Shown in pieces: positions 35,293 to 44,780 of a stretch of 64,000 bases of DNA. Position 1 is the first letter of the stretch, and each line of letters starts with the position of its first letter. The stretch lies in NCBI RefSeq assembly GCF_007991635.1, contig NZ_BJYS01000022.1:60323-124322 (forward strand). Reading direction: 5' to 3'. Both the position numbers and the translations under genes were made by a program. The notes below the pieces were generated by a model that saw nothing but the letters and a program-made list of their open reading frames with translations, had not been told where the DNA came from and did not search any database. The stretch is from Adhaeribacter aerolatus (GTDB lineage Bacteria; Bacteroidota; Bacteroidia; Cytophagales; Hymenobacteraceae).

Positions 35293-35622
35293 TTAATGCC
35301 CCAGGAAATCTTGCTCGGGTATGGTAACCACTACATCTTCGTTGCCCTGGATAACGCACTGGCAAGCCAAACGGGAATTAATGCGCGGGTCAACGGCACG
35401 GTCAATAAAATCTTCTTCTTTATCCGAAATCTCCGGCAAATCGTCCATACCGGCTTCTACGTAAATATGGCACGTGCTGCAGCCGCAAACCCCGCCGCAA
35501 TTATGCTGTAGTTTTATATCGTTGTTAAGCGCAACATCCAGTACCGATTCTCCTTCCGCCGCAATATGGGTTTGGTCCGGCTGGCCGTCGGCGAACTTAT
35601 ACGTAATATTTATAACCTTCAT
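35293..35622 (-). CDS. fdx: ISC-type 2Fe-2S ferredoxin
   Basis: 109 residues from the ATG at 35622. The cluster ligands are Cys42, Cys48, Cys51 and Cys87 (C-x5-C-x2-C, then C), with the adrenodoxin-type C-terminal half DPRINSRLACQC. Such ferredoxins feed electrons to IscU-type assembly. It lies directly upstream of iscX, which supports the ISC role. The promoter lies in the 300 bases shared with the divergent haloperoxidase gene. Confidence 0.93.
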   Translation of the reverse strand: MKVINITYKFADGQPDQTHIAAEGESVLDVALNNDIKLQHNCGGVCGCSTCHIYVEAGMDDLPEISDKEEDFIDRAVDPRINSRLACQCVIQGNEDVVVTIPEQDFLGH

Positions 35623-35871
35623 GGTTTTAGCTCCTTTTAATTTAGCCTGCAAAATTACGAAACAATTCTCCGAAACAAAGGTTGCTTTTTATCAGACTTG
35701 AATTACATCTACAAAGTTTACTTAATTAAGGCTGGTTGCGGGTAAAATCACGCAGCAACAGCAGCCAACAAATGGGTAAGTATATTTTGCGCAAGCCCTA
35801 TATTTTTAAAACAGTTTACAGCTATTCTGGAGGACATAATGATTACATAGAAGAATAATGACCATCTTTTG

Positions 35872-35898
35872 TAATATAATTTACCCCAAATTATATTA
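35872..35898 (+). promoter_or_regulatory. palindrome before the haloperoxidase gene
   Basis: Perfect 11-bp inverted repeat (35872-35882 with 35888-35898) around ACCCC. It lies between a TTTTG (35867-35871) and a TATATTTA (35897-35904) that may be promoter boxes, and 30 bases before the start codon. It may be an operator. Confidence 0.4.
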
Positions 35899-35928
35899 TA
35901 TTTACTAGGTTATTTTAATCAGTATGTC

Positions 35929-37278
35929 ATGCGATTTCTTATTTCTTGCGTTTTCCTAAGCTTACTCTTTTTTGTTACCTCCTGCGAAGAAAAACATAAT
36001 CAGGCAGGTCTGGATGCTTTTTCGAACACCCAGTTGGAGCGATGGAATAATAATCTGAGCGAAATTATTATTAAAGATATTTTTTCGCCGCCGGTTGCCA
36101 GCCGGATTTATGCTTATGCCAATATTGCCGCTTATGAGGCCTTGGTACCTGCTTATTCCAATTATCAATCGCTGGGAGGTCAGTTACATAAATTTAATGA
36201 GGTGCCCAAACCTGAAGCCGGTAAAGAATATTACTATCCGGTAGCCAGTATCAAGGCTTTTTCAACAGTTTGCAAAAAATTAACTTTGGTATCTGAAAAT
36301 ACCGAGGCTTTTGAAAAAGAATACCTGGCACAACTACAAAAAATTGGTATCCGGAAAGAAGTACTCAAAAATTCGTTGGCCTACGGCGAACAGGTGGGCC
36401 AGCATGTATTAGCCTGGGCCGGCAAAGATAACTACCTCGAATCGCGGGCAATGACGCGCCACATGCTATCCGAAAAACCGGAAGCCTGGCAACCTACGCC
36501 ACCAGATTACATGCCGGCCGTAGAACCGCACTGGAACACCATCCGACCTTTTGTGATGGATTCGGCAGCGCAGTGCAAGCCACTAAAGCCTACTCCTTTC
36601 GATTCATTACCGGCTTCCAAGTTTTACAAGGAGGCTTACGAAATTTACAAGTATTCCAAAGAGCCGGATGATGAAAAAACTTTGATTGCCAGATTCTGGG
36701 ACGATAACCCGAATGTATCGTTTACGAAAGGGCACGCTACTTTCTTTAGGCAAAAGTTAACGCCCGGCGGGCACTGGCTTTCTATTGCCACCAGCGTGAT
36801 TAAAGACAAAAAACTAAATATGATGCAAGCCGCCGAAACCTATGTATTAGTTTCGACCTCGCTGGCCGACGGCTTTATCAGTTGTTGGGATGCCAAATAC
36901 AAACATGCAACTATCCGGCCCGAAACGTACATCGAAAAATATATTGATCCGGATTGGGACCCCATTATTCAGACGCCACCTTTTCCGGAATTTCCGAGTG
37001 GTCACAGTGTAATATCTGCTGCAGCGGCTACCGCTCTTACCAATCTTTTTGGCGATAATTATGCTTTTACCGATTCTACGCAGTTGATGCTGGGGTTGCC
37101 GGTCCGGAAATTTAAATCTTTTTACGATGCTTCTAACGAAGCGGGTAAGAGCCGGATGTACGGCGGTATCCACTTCCAGCCGGCTAATGAATATGGTGCC
37201 CGGCAGGGCCGGGAGGTAGGCAACCTGGTAACTTCTCGTCTTAAAACCCGCAAAACGAACCAGATCGCTAAATTTTAG
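35929..37278 (+). CDS. vanadium-dependent haloperoxidase / PAP2-family lipoprotein
   Basis: 449 residues with a VTSC lipobox (Cys19). The C-terminal half holds the vanadate/phosphate pocket of the PAP2 superfamily: the IRPETY segment with KY in front, PSGHS with the catalytic-type histidine, and SRMYGGIHFQPANEYG, which supplies Arg and the second His. The N-terminal half is all-helical, as in bacterial haloperoxidase-like proteins. Either a halide-oxidising vanadate enzyme or an acid phosphatase is possible; the family cannot be split by eye. It faces the VCBS/SusCD series. A clear terminator follows. Confidence 0.88.
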   Translation: MRFLISCVFLSLLFFVTSCEEKHNQAGLDAFSNTQLERWNNNLSEIIIKDIFSPPVASRIYAYANIAAYEALVPAYSNYQSLGGQLHKFNEVPKPEAGKEYYYPVASIKAFSTVCKKLTLVSENTEAFEKEYLAQLQKIGIRKEVLKNSLAYGEQVGQHVLAWAGKDNYLESRAMTRHMLSEKPEAWQPTPPDYMPAVEPHWNTIRPFVMDSAAQCKPLKPTPFDSLPASKFYKEAYEIYKYSKEPDDEKTLIARFWDDNPNVSFTKGHATFFRQKLTPGGHWLSIATSVIKDKKLNMMQAAETYVLVSTSLADGFISCWDAKYKHATIRPETYIEKYIDPDWDPIIQTPPFPEFPSGHSVISAAAATALTNLFGDNYAFTDSTQLMLGLPVRKFKSFYDASNEAGKSRMYGGIHFQPANEYGARQGREVGNLVTSRLKTRKTNQIAKF

Positions 37279-37620
37279 GCCTTAAAAATTGCCCTTCTGC
37301 AATCCGGATAATATCAGCAATATTTTATACCTGAATCGCCAAGCAAAGGGGTTCAGGTATTTTTTTACTTATCTTTTGGGTACAACCGTTAGGGGTATGG
37401 GGCCACTACGATTCAGCGGCCAAGTTTCACTTCCGGGCGGCACGAGTACAACGCATACGGACGAACCACGCCAGGTGCCAGCAAGTTTCCCTGTGGCACC
37501 AATCTATCGCTCTGTAAATAAAACTCTTTGTTTGGCCACTTCAGGGCACTTTGATCAGGATCGCTTTGCCTCCAATCACTCCAAGATTACAATAGGGGTA
37601 TTATCAGCAAATAGATACAG
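37279..37620. other. intergenic region between the convergent haloperoxidase and FG-GAP genes
   Basis: About 340 bases. The haloperoxidase terminator is at 37327-37366. The remaining 250 bases contain an inverted repeat, GGTGCCA (37474-37480) with TGGCACC (37494-37500), and are less AT-rich than other spacers here. No believable gene; it may be degraded sequence. Confidence 0.5.
37327..37366 (+). terminator. terminator of the haloperoxidase gene
   Basis: 9-bp stem (37327-37335 with 37352-37360) followed by a run of T to 37366. Confidence 0.85.
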
Positions 37621-39240
37621 TTACTGCTTCCTATTTTGAGTTTGAGTGTTATTTTTATTTTTTAGTTTATTCAACAGCACCATCATGTTAGGTCCGTCTG
37701 AAAACCACTTTTGTCTTATCTCAGCAGGTACCAGGGCAGGTGCCGCAATAAAAGAGCCTAAATAAAGGTCCTGGTCTCCATCCTGGTCCAGATCTCCGGC
37801 TTCGAGGGTTAACCAGTGGCCGGCAACAGCCTGCGGAAAAGTAGCGGCGGCGAACTGCAAATTTCCTTTGTTTTCCAGGTAAGTAAAGCCATTTAAAGGT
37901 TGCTGCTGAAAATCCGGAAAGAAGGCGATGGCGGCAATATCCAAATCACCATCCTGATCAAAATCGCGGGCTATTGCTTTAGAGGCACCGTACAAGGGAT
38001 AAAACCAACTTTCTTTAAAATTATTGCGGCCATCGTTCAGGAAAATCCGGATACCGTGATAACGCTTAAGAGAAACCGAATAATCAGCGTTATCGCCGTT
38101 GGTATACAAAATATCCGGATGACCATCGTGGTTAAAATCGGCTACTTCCAGATAACTGGAGCCATAAACCGGCGGGAACCGCAGCACCTGTTTTTCTTCA
38201 AAATTGCCTTTACCCTGGTTGAAAAAAAGAGATATACTTTCGCTGGCCTGTGCTGCCAGTAGCATTATATCCGGACGGCCATCCCGGTTAAAATCTTTAA
38301 TGACTACGTTACGACTGCCGGGTACTTTTGTTAATATTTTTTCTTCGTAATGGTTATTACCCTTATTTAAAAACCAAACCAGTTTACCCGTATGATTTCC
38401 GTAATTACACACAACAATATCGGTTAAGCCGTCCTGGTTCAAATCGGTGTAAGAAGCCTCTACCGGCCGGTTAAGAGCCTGCAATAAAGGTTGAGCGGTG
38501 TAAGTACCGTCGGGATTACGGGCATATTGCGTTAAGCTACCTTTGTTCCGGTCCGATGGCTGCAGCACTCCCAGGGTGAGCACCTTAAAACTACCATCGG
38601 GGTTAATGTAAATATCTGCGGCCGGACTTTCTAAACGAAGTGAATCAATCTGCTTTAATTCTTTACCCAGGATAAACAAATTATTTTCCTGGTCTCCCAG
38701 GAATAACCGGCCGCCTGCCGCATCAAATTTAGTTAAGGTAGTAAGGGGTAACTTCCGGTGTTTAAAGTAAAATGGCTTGGGGGTAAATAAAGGTAAAGAG
38801 GCCTTTACGGCCGGCGTAGCCGCTGGCGGCAAAGGCTTTTCCGGAGCAGCAGCATCGTAATAGCTTACTATTTTCTCCCAATCAACCTGGCTGATTAATG
38901 GTTTGTTTGCAAATACATTTGCCTGATTAACCGTTGGAATTTCTTCAAAATGCATACCCGCGTAGGGATTGGCCCCATTTAGATCCAAACCCAACCGTAG
39001 CGCCATATTAGGTAAAACCCCATTTTTCCAGGTTTGCTTATCTAAAAGATTTGGATCGGGAAATAAATGGCAACTGCCGCAGTACCCCTGAGCTAATTGT
39101 TGGCCGGTTAAATTAGCTGTATTGCCGGTAGGTAAAGGTTTTTCGAATTGGGGCTGGTTAGCAGTAGGTTTGGTTTTGCCACTACAACTTACCAGTACAA
39201 GCCAGACCACCACCCACAGGGCTCCCGCCACTTTATTCAT
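37621..39240 (-). CDS. FG-GAP/VCBS-repeat lipoprotein with a c-type heme motif
   Basis: 539 residues with a lipobox ending at Cys19. Residues 54-58 are CGSCH, a c-type heme attachment motif, in a small cytochrome-c-like domain (about 40-130) that ends before the KIVSYYDAAAPE segment. A beta-propeller of VCBS/FG-GAP repeats follows, with Ca-site-like sequences such as DLNQDGLTDIV, DFNRDGRPDIM, DFNHDGHPDIL, DFDQDGDLDIA and DLDQDGDQDLY. It should be an outer-membrane or periplasmic electron-carrying or binding lipoprotein. It starts 12 bases after the larger VCBS gene ends, so the two are co-transcribed. Confidence 0.9.
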   Translation of the reverse strand: MNKVAGALWVVVWLVLVSCSGKTKPTANQPQFEKPLPTGNTANLTGQQLAQGYCGSCHLFPDPNLLDKQTWKNGVLPNMALRLGLDLNGANPYAGMHFEEIPTVNQANVFANKPLISQVDWEKIVSYYDAAAPEKPLPPAATPAVKASLPLFTPKPFYFKHRKLPLTTLTKFDAAGGRLFLGDQENNLFILGKELKQIDSLRLESPAADIYINPDGSFKVLTLGVLQPSDRNKGSLTQYARNPDGTYTAQPLLQALNRPVEASYTDLNQDGLTDIVVCNYGNHTGKLVWFLNKGNNHYEEKILTKVPGSRNVVIKDFNRDGRPDIMLLAAQASESISLFFNQGKGNFEEKQVLRFPPVYGSSYLEVADFNHDGHPDILYTNGDNADYSVSLKRYHGIRIFLNDGRNNFKESWFYPLYGASKAIARDFDQDGDLDIAAIAFFPDFQQQPLNGFTYLENKGNLQFAAATFPQAVAGHWLTLEAGDLDQDGDQDLYLGSFIAAPALVPAEIRQKWFSDGPNMMVLLNKLKNKNNTQTQNRKQ

Positions 39241-39252
39241 GTTGGGTTAAAT

Positions 39253-42200
39253 TTAAAGCTTACGGCTGCGGCCTTTAAAATCAAATATTTCTACCGAAGT
39301 CATGGTGGGCAAGCGTTCAAAACGGCGCGCCGACTGCGACAAATAAGTGGAACCGTAATTAAATTCTAATTTCTCTTTTTTACCATTGGCGTAGGTTACC
39401 ACAGCCCAGGCATCAACTGGCTGTAGGGCTATTAATTGAGCTGGTTGTTTTGTACCCGGACTAACTGTATTCTTAATATTGTAAACCTTCAGGCTATCTT
39501 GGTTTTGGGTGGCTATTACTATTTTCTCTCCTTTACGGCCATAGAGCGTAGCTAATCCCTTGGCATCTCCATTAACCATAAAGCCACTATGCTGTATACT
39601 ACGCGGAATAAAATTTCCCTTGCCATTGCCTTGCAGGTACAAGCCCGTAAAAGCATCGTAGCGGCCGGTAAATACTTCGGTACCGTAATCATTCCCTACC
39701 AGCAATACATCCAGGTTGCCGTCCTGGTTTACATCGGCGGTTTGCATGCCATAAACCGGTGCTATCTGGGCCTGGCGTGGCAGTAAACTCATCTTAAATT
39801 TTCCGCCACCTAAATTCTGAATATAACTGCTGCCCATCTGAACGGCCTCCAATATTAGCGCCTTTTCTAAATCTTTCGGTTTTAAAACTTCATCGATCGG
39901 CGCTTGGCTGTATTGTACGTAGCGGGCAAAAACACTGCGGGTGCGGGGCATCTGGGCGTTTAAATCGTCGCGGGTATGCATCGGGAACGGTTTAAAGGTA
40001 CCATCTTCGGCTTTCATGTAGCAGGCCAGCACCGGGTCTATACTGCCATTGTTATCAAAATCTTTGGCGTAAACCCGGAGGGGCTTGTCTTTAGAAGCGG
40101 TATAGTTGGTATTTAGGCCTAAGTTACCGGCCAGGTAATCGGTATCGCCGTCTTGGTCAAAGTCGCCGGCTACCAGGCTGTTCCACCAGCCGGTTTGCTC
40201 CGCAATACCCGAAGCGGTGGTAATATTTTTTAAATTTCTACCGGTATTTTTAAAGAAAGAAACAGGCAGCCACTCACCGGCCAGCACCAAATCTACTTTA
40301 CCATCATTGTCAAAATCCGACCACAAGGCATCAGTAATCATACCAAATTTACTTAGTTCCGGGCATACCTGCGCCGTTACATCAATAAACTTACCGCCAT
40401 TGTTCTGCAACAAGTAACTGGCTGGCGCCAACGGATATTTTCCACTCACTACCCGTCCCCCGACAAATAAATCCAGGTCGCCGTCCTGGTCGTAATCGGC
40501 TGCTTTTACGCACGATTTGCTGCTTTGAAAAGCTGGTAAGGCTTGTTCATCTAACTGAAATATTCCTTTGCCGTTATTTTTATATAGCTTATCCTGTAAG
40601 TTTGGCGTACCCTCCTGAAACTCATAGCTGCCACTCACGGCATATAAATCCAAGTCATTATCGTTATCGGCATCAAAAAAGAGTACGCCCAATTCTTCCT
40701 GCGTTTTAGTACCGGTTAGCTGCATATTTTGGGTAGAAGATTTGAATTTGCCATTCTCCTGCTGCAAAAAGAAAGTGCCTTTTTTGCCGGCGGCCCCTCC
40801 GATATAAAAATCGTCCAGGCCATTATTATCAATATCGCCAACAGCTATGCCGGGACCATACTGGGTATATTTATGCGGTAAGGTTTTCTGGATATTAAAA
40901 TCTATTTTGTCGTCTTCCTGGTGCTTAAACAGAATATTATACAACCCAGAAGCTTCCTTTAAAGGCGCATTTACGAACATTGTACTGGCATCGGGATAAA
41001 CCCCATTACCGGCTGCGTTTTTCTGGTTCAGCGTTAGTACCTGGTTGGCTTTTACCTGCTTTAAGACCTGCTGTTTACCGTCGGGCCAAGTAACTTTAAT
41101 TGAATCTACCACCTTATGCTGCCCCAGCCCAAAGTGCGCCGCCTGCTCTACCGTAGATAAGTAACCGGAATAGATAGAATGTTCGTAATATTGCTCCTGA
41201 CCACCAGCCAGAAACACTTTTACTTTGGCGCCCAAACCCGCAGTATTAGGTGCCGCTCCGGCAAATTTTACCCGCAGGTAATTATTGCTTTTCTCTTTGG
41301 TTTTAGCTGTATAAAGGGTATTCTGATAGACAAAAGCACTGTCGTTTATATTATTTACTACAAAATCCAGGTCACCGTCGTTATCTAAATCGGCGTAAGC
41401 GGCCCCGTTTGAGAAAGATGGTTTACTTAGCCCCCAATCGCGGGTTTTATCGGTAAACTGTAAGCTGCCGTTATTTTTGAAAACATAATTAGGCAGTTTT
41501 ATTTGCGGAATAGAATCAACCAGGCTCATTTCGTTGGCTACCATATTCATACCGGCGTTGTAAACCGCAAAATCATGGTCGGTAATATCGCGCGGAAACC
41601 CGTTGGTAATAATTACATCGCGTAAGCCGTCGTTGTCGAAATCTGCTACCAAGGGCGTCCAACTCCAATCGGTTTGGTACAAGCCGGTTAATTGCCCTAC
41701 CTCGCTGAATACCGGATGACCTTTGGGCGAAATACCATTATTTAATTGCAACGTGTTGCGGGCATACTGGTGCTGGTAGCCGTAAATATTGTTGTTGAAA
41801 TAGGTAACATAATTGTTCGATTTCACCATCATCTTCTTCCGCTTGTTATCTTCGGGCAGCATATCCACCGCCATAATATCAACCAGCCCGTCGTTGTTAA
41901 TATCGGTTACGCTGTTTCCCATGGCCGAGAAACTGGTGTGTTTGATATAATCGGTTATTTTATTTGAGAAGGTACCGTTCTTGTTGTTGATGTAAAGCAG
42001 GTCATTAGACAGGTAATCGTTGGTAACATAAATATCGGGCCAGCCATCCAGATTAATGTCGTTGATTGCTACTCCTAAGCCGTAGCCTTCGTAAAGAATG
42101 CCGGCTTCTTGGGTAATGTTGGTAAACGTATTATTGCCGTTGTTGCGGTAAAGCCGATCGTTGTTCTCGGCGGTGCCGTTGTTTATTTGTTTGCGGTAAC

Positions 42201-42816
42201 TGGTAGGCAAGCCGTTGGTAATGGTATTAGTTAATACATACAAATCCAGGTCGCCGTCTTTGTCATAATCCAGGAAAGCGGCATTGGTAGAATAACCGGT
42301 GTCGGCTAATCCGTAAGCGGCCGCCGATTCGGTAAAGGTTGGCACCCCATCTTTACCAGTACCATTATTAATATACAGCAAATTAGCCCTACTGGCCGCG
42401 TTCTTCTTCATGGTAGCAGTTACATACATATCCAGCCAGCCATCGTTATTAATATCGGCCAGGGCTACGCCCGAACTCCATTTTCCGCCGCCAGTTACCT
42501 TAGCTTTCTGGCTTATGTCTTCAAACTTAAAATTGCCTTTGTTCAGGTAAAGTTTGTTCGGCACCATATTACCGGTGAAGTAAATATCGGACAGGCCATC
42601 GTTGTTAAAATCGCCTACGGCTACGCCACCCCCGTTATAAATATATTCCTGGTTTAAAATATTAAGGGTGTCGCTTTCAAATATCCGGTTAGCGAAGGTA
42701 ATGCCGGTTTCTTCGGGAGAAAGTAGCTGAAAAAGGGTATTGGGTTCTTTTTCACAACTATTAAGGAAAAAGGAGCTGATTAAGAATACAACCAGCAGGG
42801 AGGGCCTTGTAAACAT
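39253..42816 (-). CDS. VCBS-repeat lipoprotein with an ASPIC/UnbV domain (CRTAC1-like)
   Basis: 1187 residues with an LNSC lipobox (Cys21). About residues 30-500 form a VCBS/FG-GAP propeller with many DxNxDGxxD repeats. An ASPIC/UnbV domain follows (about 520-610: GLGAKVKVFLAGG, AHFGLG, TWPDGKQQ). A second propeller set covers about 650-1100, and a short strand-rich tail of UnbV character ends the protein. ASPIC/UnbV proteins are related to cartilage acidic protein; in Bacteroidota they often lie near SusCD. Binding or structural function on the cell surface is likely; no catalytic site is seen. A hairpin lies between it and susD. Confidence 0.92.
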   Translation of the reverse strand: MFTRPSLLVVFLISSFFLNSCEKEPNTLFQLLSPEETGITFANRIFESDTLNILNQEYIYNGGGVAVGDFNNDGLSDIYFTGNMVPNKLYLNKGNFKFEDISQKAKVTGGGKWSSGVALADINNDGWLDMYVTATMKKNAASRANLLYINNGTGKDGVPTFTESAAAYGLADTGYSTNAAFLDYDKDGDLDLYVLTNTITNGLPTSYRKQINNGTAENNDRLYRNNGNNTFTNITQEAGILYEGYGLGVAINDINLDGWPDIYVTNDYLSNDLLYINNKNGTFSNKITDYIKHTSFSAMGNSVTDINNDGLVDIMAVDMLPEDNKRKKMMVKSNNYVTYFNNNIYGYQHQYARNTLQLNNGISPKGHPVFSEVGQLTGLYQTDWSWTPLVADFDNDGLRDVIITNGFPRDITDHDFAVYNAGMNMVANEMSLVDSIPQIKLPNYVFKNNGSLQFTDKTRDWGLSKPSFSNGAAYADLDNDGDLDFVVNNINDSAFVYQNTLYTAKTKEKSNNYLRVKFAGAAPNTAGLGAKVKVFLAGGQEQYYEHSIYSGYLSTVEQAAHFGLGQHKVVDSIKVTWPDGKQQVLKQVKANQVLTLNQKNAAGNGVYPDASTMFVNAPLKEASGLYNILFKHQEDDKIDFNIQKTLPHKYTQYGPGIAVGDIDNNGLDDFYIGGAAGKKGTFFLQQENGKFKSSTQNMQLTGTKTQEELGVLFFDADNDNDLDLYAVSGSYEFQEGTPNLQDKLYKNNGKGIFQLDEQALPAFQSSKSCVKAADYDQDGDLDLFVGGRVVSGKYPLAPASYLLQNNGGKFIDVTAQVCPELSKFGMITDALWSDFDNDGKVDLVLAGEWLPVSFFKNTGRNLKNITTASGIAEQTGWWNSLVAGDFDQDGDTDYLAGNLGLNTNYTASKDKPLRVYAKDFDNNGSIDPVLACYMKAEDGTFKPFPMHTRDDLNAQMPRTRSVFARYVQYSQAPIDEVLKPKDLEKALILEAVQMGSSYIQNLGGGKFKMSLLPRQAQIAPVYGMQTADVNQDGNLDVLLVGNDYGTEVFTGRYDAFTGLYLQGNGKGNFIPRSIQHSGFMVNGDAKGLATLYGRKGEKIVIATQNQDSLKVYNIKNTVSPGTKQPAQLIALQPVDAWAVVTYANGKKEKLEFNYGSTYLSQSARRFERLPTMTSVEIFDFKGRSRKL

Positions 42817-42907
42817 AATTAAGAAAAGGAGAACAAAAGAAATATTTTAGTAATGCTAATCTCTAAAATTAACAAAATATCCAGAGATATTAAATAGGAT
42901 TAAATAA

Positions 42908-42939
42908 TAAAAGGCAGGATTAAACAACCCTGCCTTTTA
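42908..42939 (-). terminator. hairpin separating susD from the VCBS gene
   Basis: 11-bp stem (42908-42918 with 42929-42939) and a 10-base loop, followed on the minus strand by ATTATTTAAT. It lies 34 bases after the susD stop and suggests that the VCBS pair is transcribed separately or at a lower level. Confidence 0.75.
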
Positions 42940-42972
42940 ATTTAACAAATTTGGTTAAGTAAGCACCCCAGA

Positions 42973-44736
42973 TTAATACCCGATGTTCTGTTTAAGGTTG
43001 AAAGTACCATTAGCTAGGCGGCTGGTAGCTATTACGCGTTCCGGAACCGGCATATATTCGTCCTGATTTTTTGTAAACTGCGCGTTCACAAATTTAGGAA
43101 CATAGGTTTTTTCGAAAGCAGCATAATTATTTAAAACTACATCGGCAATACCCCAGCGTACCAGGTCAAACTTGCGGTGGCCTTCCATAGCCAGTTCTAG
43201 TTTCCGCTCTTCCATAATGGCTGCCAGGGCTTGTGCTTTAGAACCAAAATTAGCATACAAACCAACTTTGTAGTTTCCTACTGGCCCGGTGGTATTGGTA
43301 CCCACATTGGTAATACCCGCAATTGTTTCAGGGCTACCGGCACGGGCACGTACTATATTAACATGGTCAGTGGCTTTACTCAAGCTTCCGGCCTGGGCTT
43401 CTGCTTCAGCTGCCATCAGAATTACATCGGAATAGCGCATTAAAGGAAAACTAAGCGCATTAGCCGGTTGTCCCCAGGCACCAGTACCAGCCGAACCACC
43501 AGATTGTTCTGCCTGGGAATGCACGTTTTTCTTAGGACTGTAAGGGCCACCATTGTTAATATCACGAATCCAGGCACGGCCAGGGTGCGGACCATAATCC
43601 AGGTACTGAATACCCCGCCGACCTACAGTATGATCTAAACGTGGATCAAGCGTACCAGCGTAAGGGGTAAACGGATCGGTTGCCCGCTGCTTATAGTCAC
43701 TGGTTACACCATTCGCCGCATAAGGCGTCATTGTAGGCAAACCAGTTGCTGCATCGGTCATATAAGAATTAACCAGAGCCTGAGACGGCTGGAAGAAACC
43801 GCAGCACCCTCCTGGGGCACCAGCATTATGCGGGAAGTTCAAATTATTCTCCCAGTTCGCATTGGCATTAGCGCCGGCACCATCGTTATGAGCATACTGA
43901 ATAGCAAATATTGTTTCGGCACTATTTTTAGTGGCTATCCGGAAATTAGCTCCAAAATTTGGATTTAAGGCGTATTTATTACCTTGGGTATTAGTACCAT
44001 TGGCCATTACATCGTTCAGAATTGGCAAAGCAGCGCTATATTTATTCTGAAACATCATGGCTTTGGCCAGGAAAGACGCGGCAGCCCATTTGTTGGCTCT
44101 TCCTCTATCTGTCAGGGTACCAGGTAAATTATCCTGCGCAAACTTAAAATCCGCTTCAATCTGAGGCCATATTTCTACTTGGTTGGTGATAGCCCGGTAA
44201 TCCTCAGTGGTAAGAGCGGTTTCTGGAATCCAAGGAAAACCCAAGCCAAATACTTTTCTTCCTTCCATGTGGAAGAAACCTCTTAAAAAGCGGGCTTCCC
44301 CTTCAATGCGCTTGGCATCCGCCTCAGATAAATCAGTAGCAACTTTTAAAGCTCTGATTACCTGGTTGGCCATACCAATACCATCTACCACCCCATTCCA
44401 CTTAGCTCCCATTTCACCACCAGCAGTTTGCTGATAAAGTTCTATTGGGTTTATGCTGTTAAAGTCGGATGGCTCAGTACCTTTATTTGCATCATCGGCG
44501 GCAACGCTGCCCCAAACCCAGTTAGTAGAGCCAGTGGTTTGGGTCTCCGGACGACCATCGAGGGCAGCATAAGCTGCAATCAGCATACCTTCAATACCCT
44601 TTTTATTCGTTAAAGCAGCTTCGGAGTAAACCCCTACCGGGCCTAGCTCCAGAAACTCTTCTTTACAAGCGCCCATAATGCCGGCGAGTAGTAAAGAACT
44701 GAGGGATAACTTTATAAAAAATTTATTCTTCTTCAT
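42973..44736 (-). CDS. RagB/SusD-family nutrient-uptake lipoprotein
   Basis: 587 residues with an MGAC lipobox (Cys24). It has the all-helical SusD architecture with TPR-like segments, an early NKKGIEGMLIAAYAALDG segment, EARFLRGFFHMEG in the first TPR, YSDVILMAAEAEAQAG and the C-terminal ERKLELAMEGHRKFDLVRWG segment, which are hallmarks of the family. SusD proteins are surface lipoproteins that form a lid on the SusC barrel and capture a ligand. It lies 44 bases after susC. The ligand cannot be predicted from sequence alone. Confidence 0.95.
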   Translation of the reverse strand: MKKNKFFIKLSLSSLLLAGIMGACKEEFLELGPVGVYSEAALTNKKGIEGMLIAAYAALDGRPETQTTGSTNWVWGSVAADDANKGTEPSDFNSINPIELYQQTAGGEMGAKWNGVVDGIGMANQVIRALKVATDLSEADAKRIEGEARFLRGFFHMEGRKVFGLGFPWIPETALTTEDYRAITNQVEIWPQIEADFKFAQDNLPGTLTDRGRANKWAAASFLAKAMMFQNKYSAALPILNDVMANGTNTQGNKYALNPNFGANFRIATKNSAETIFAIQYAHNDGAGANANANWENNLNFPHNAGAPGGCCGFFQPSQALVNSYMTDAATGLPTMTPYAANGVTSDYKQRATDPFTPYAGTLDPRLDHTVGRRGIQYLDYGPHPGRAWIRDINNGGPYSPKKNVHSQAEQSGGSAGTGAWGQPANALSFPLMRYSDVILMAAEAEAQAGSLSKATDHVNIVRARAGSPETIAGITNVGTNTTGPVGNYKVGLYANFGSKAQALAAIMEERKLELAMEGHRKFDLVRWGIADVVLNNYAAFEKTYVPKFVNAQFTKNQDEYMPVPERVIATSRLANGTFNLKQNIGY

Positions 44737-44780
44737 TTTAATAATAGTCTAATAATATTGTTTATTCTGTTTCCCAGGGA

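Noticed and set aside
37289..37639. 116-codon frame between the haloperoxidase and FG-GAP genes
   Set aside because: It runs through the haloperoxidase terminator and overlaps the end of the FG-GAP gene; the peptide has no protein-like pattern.
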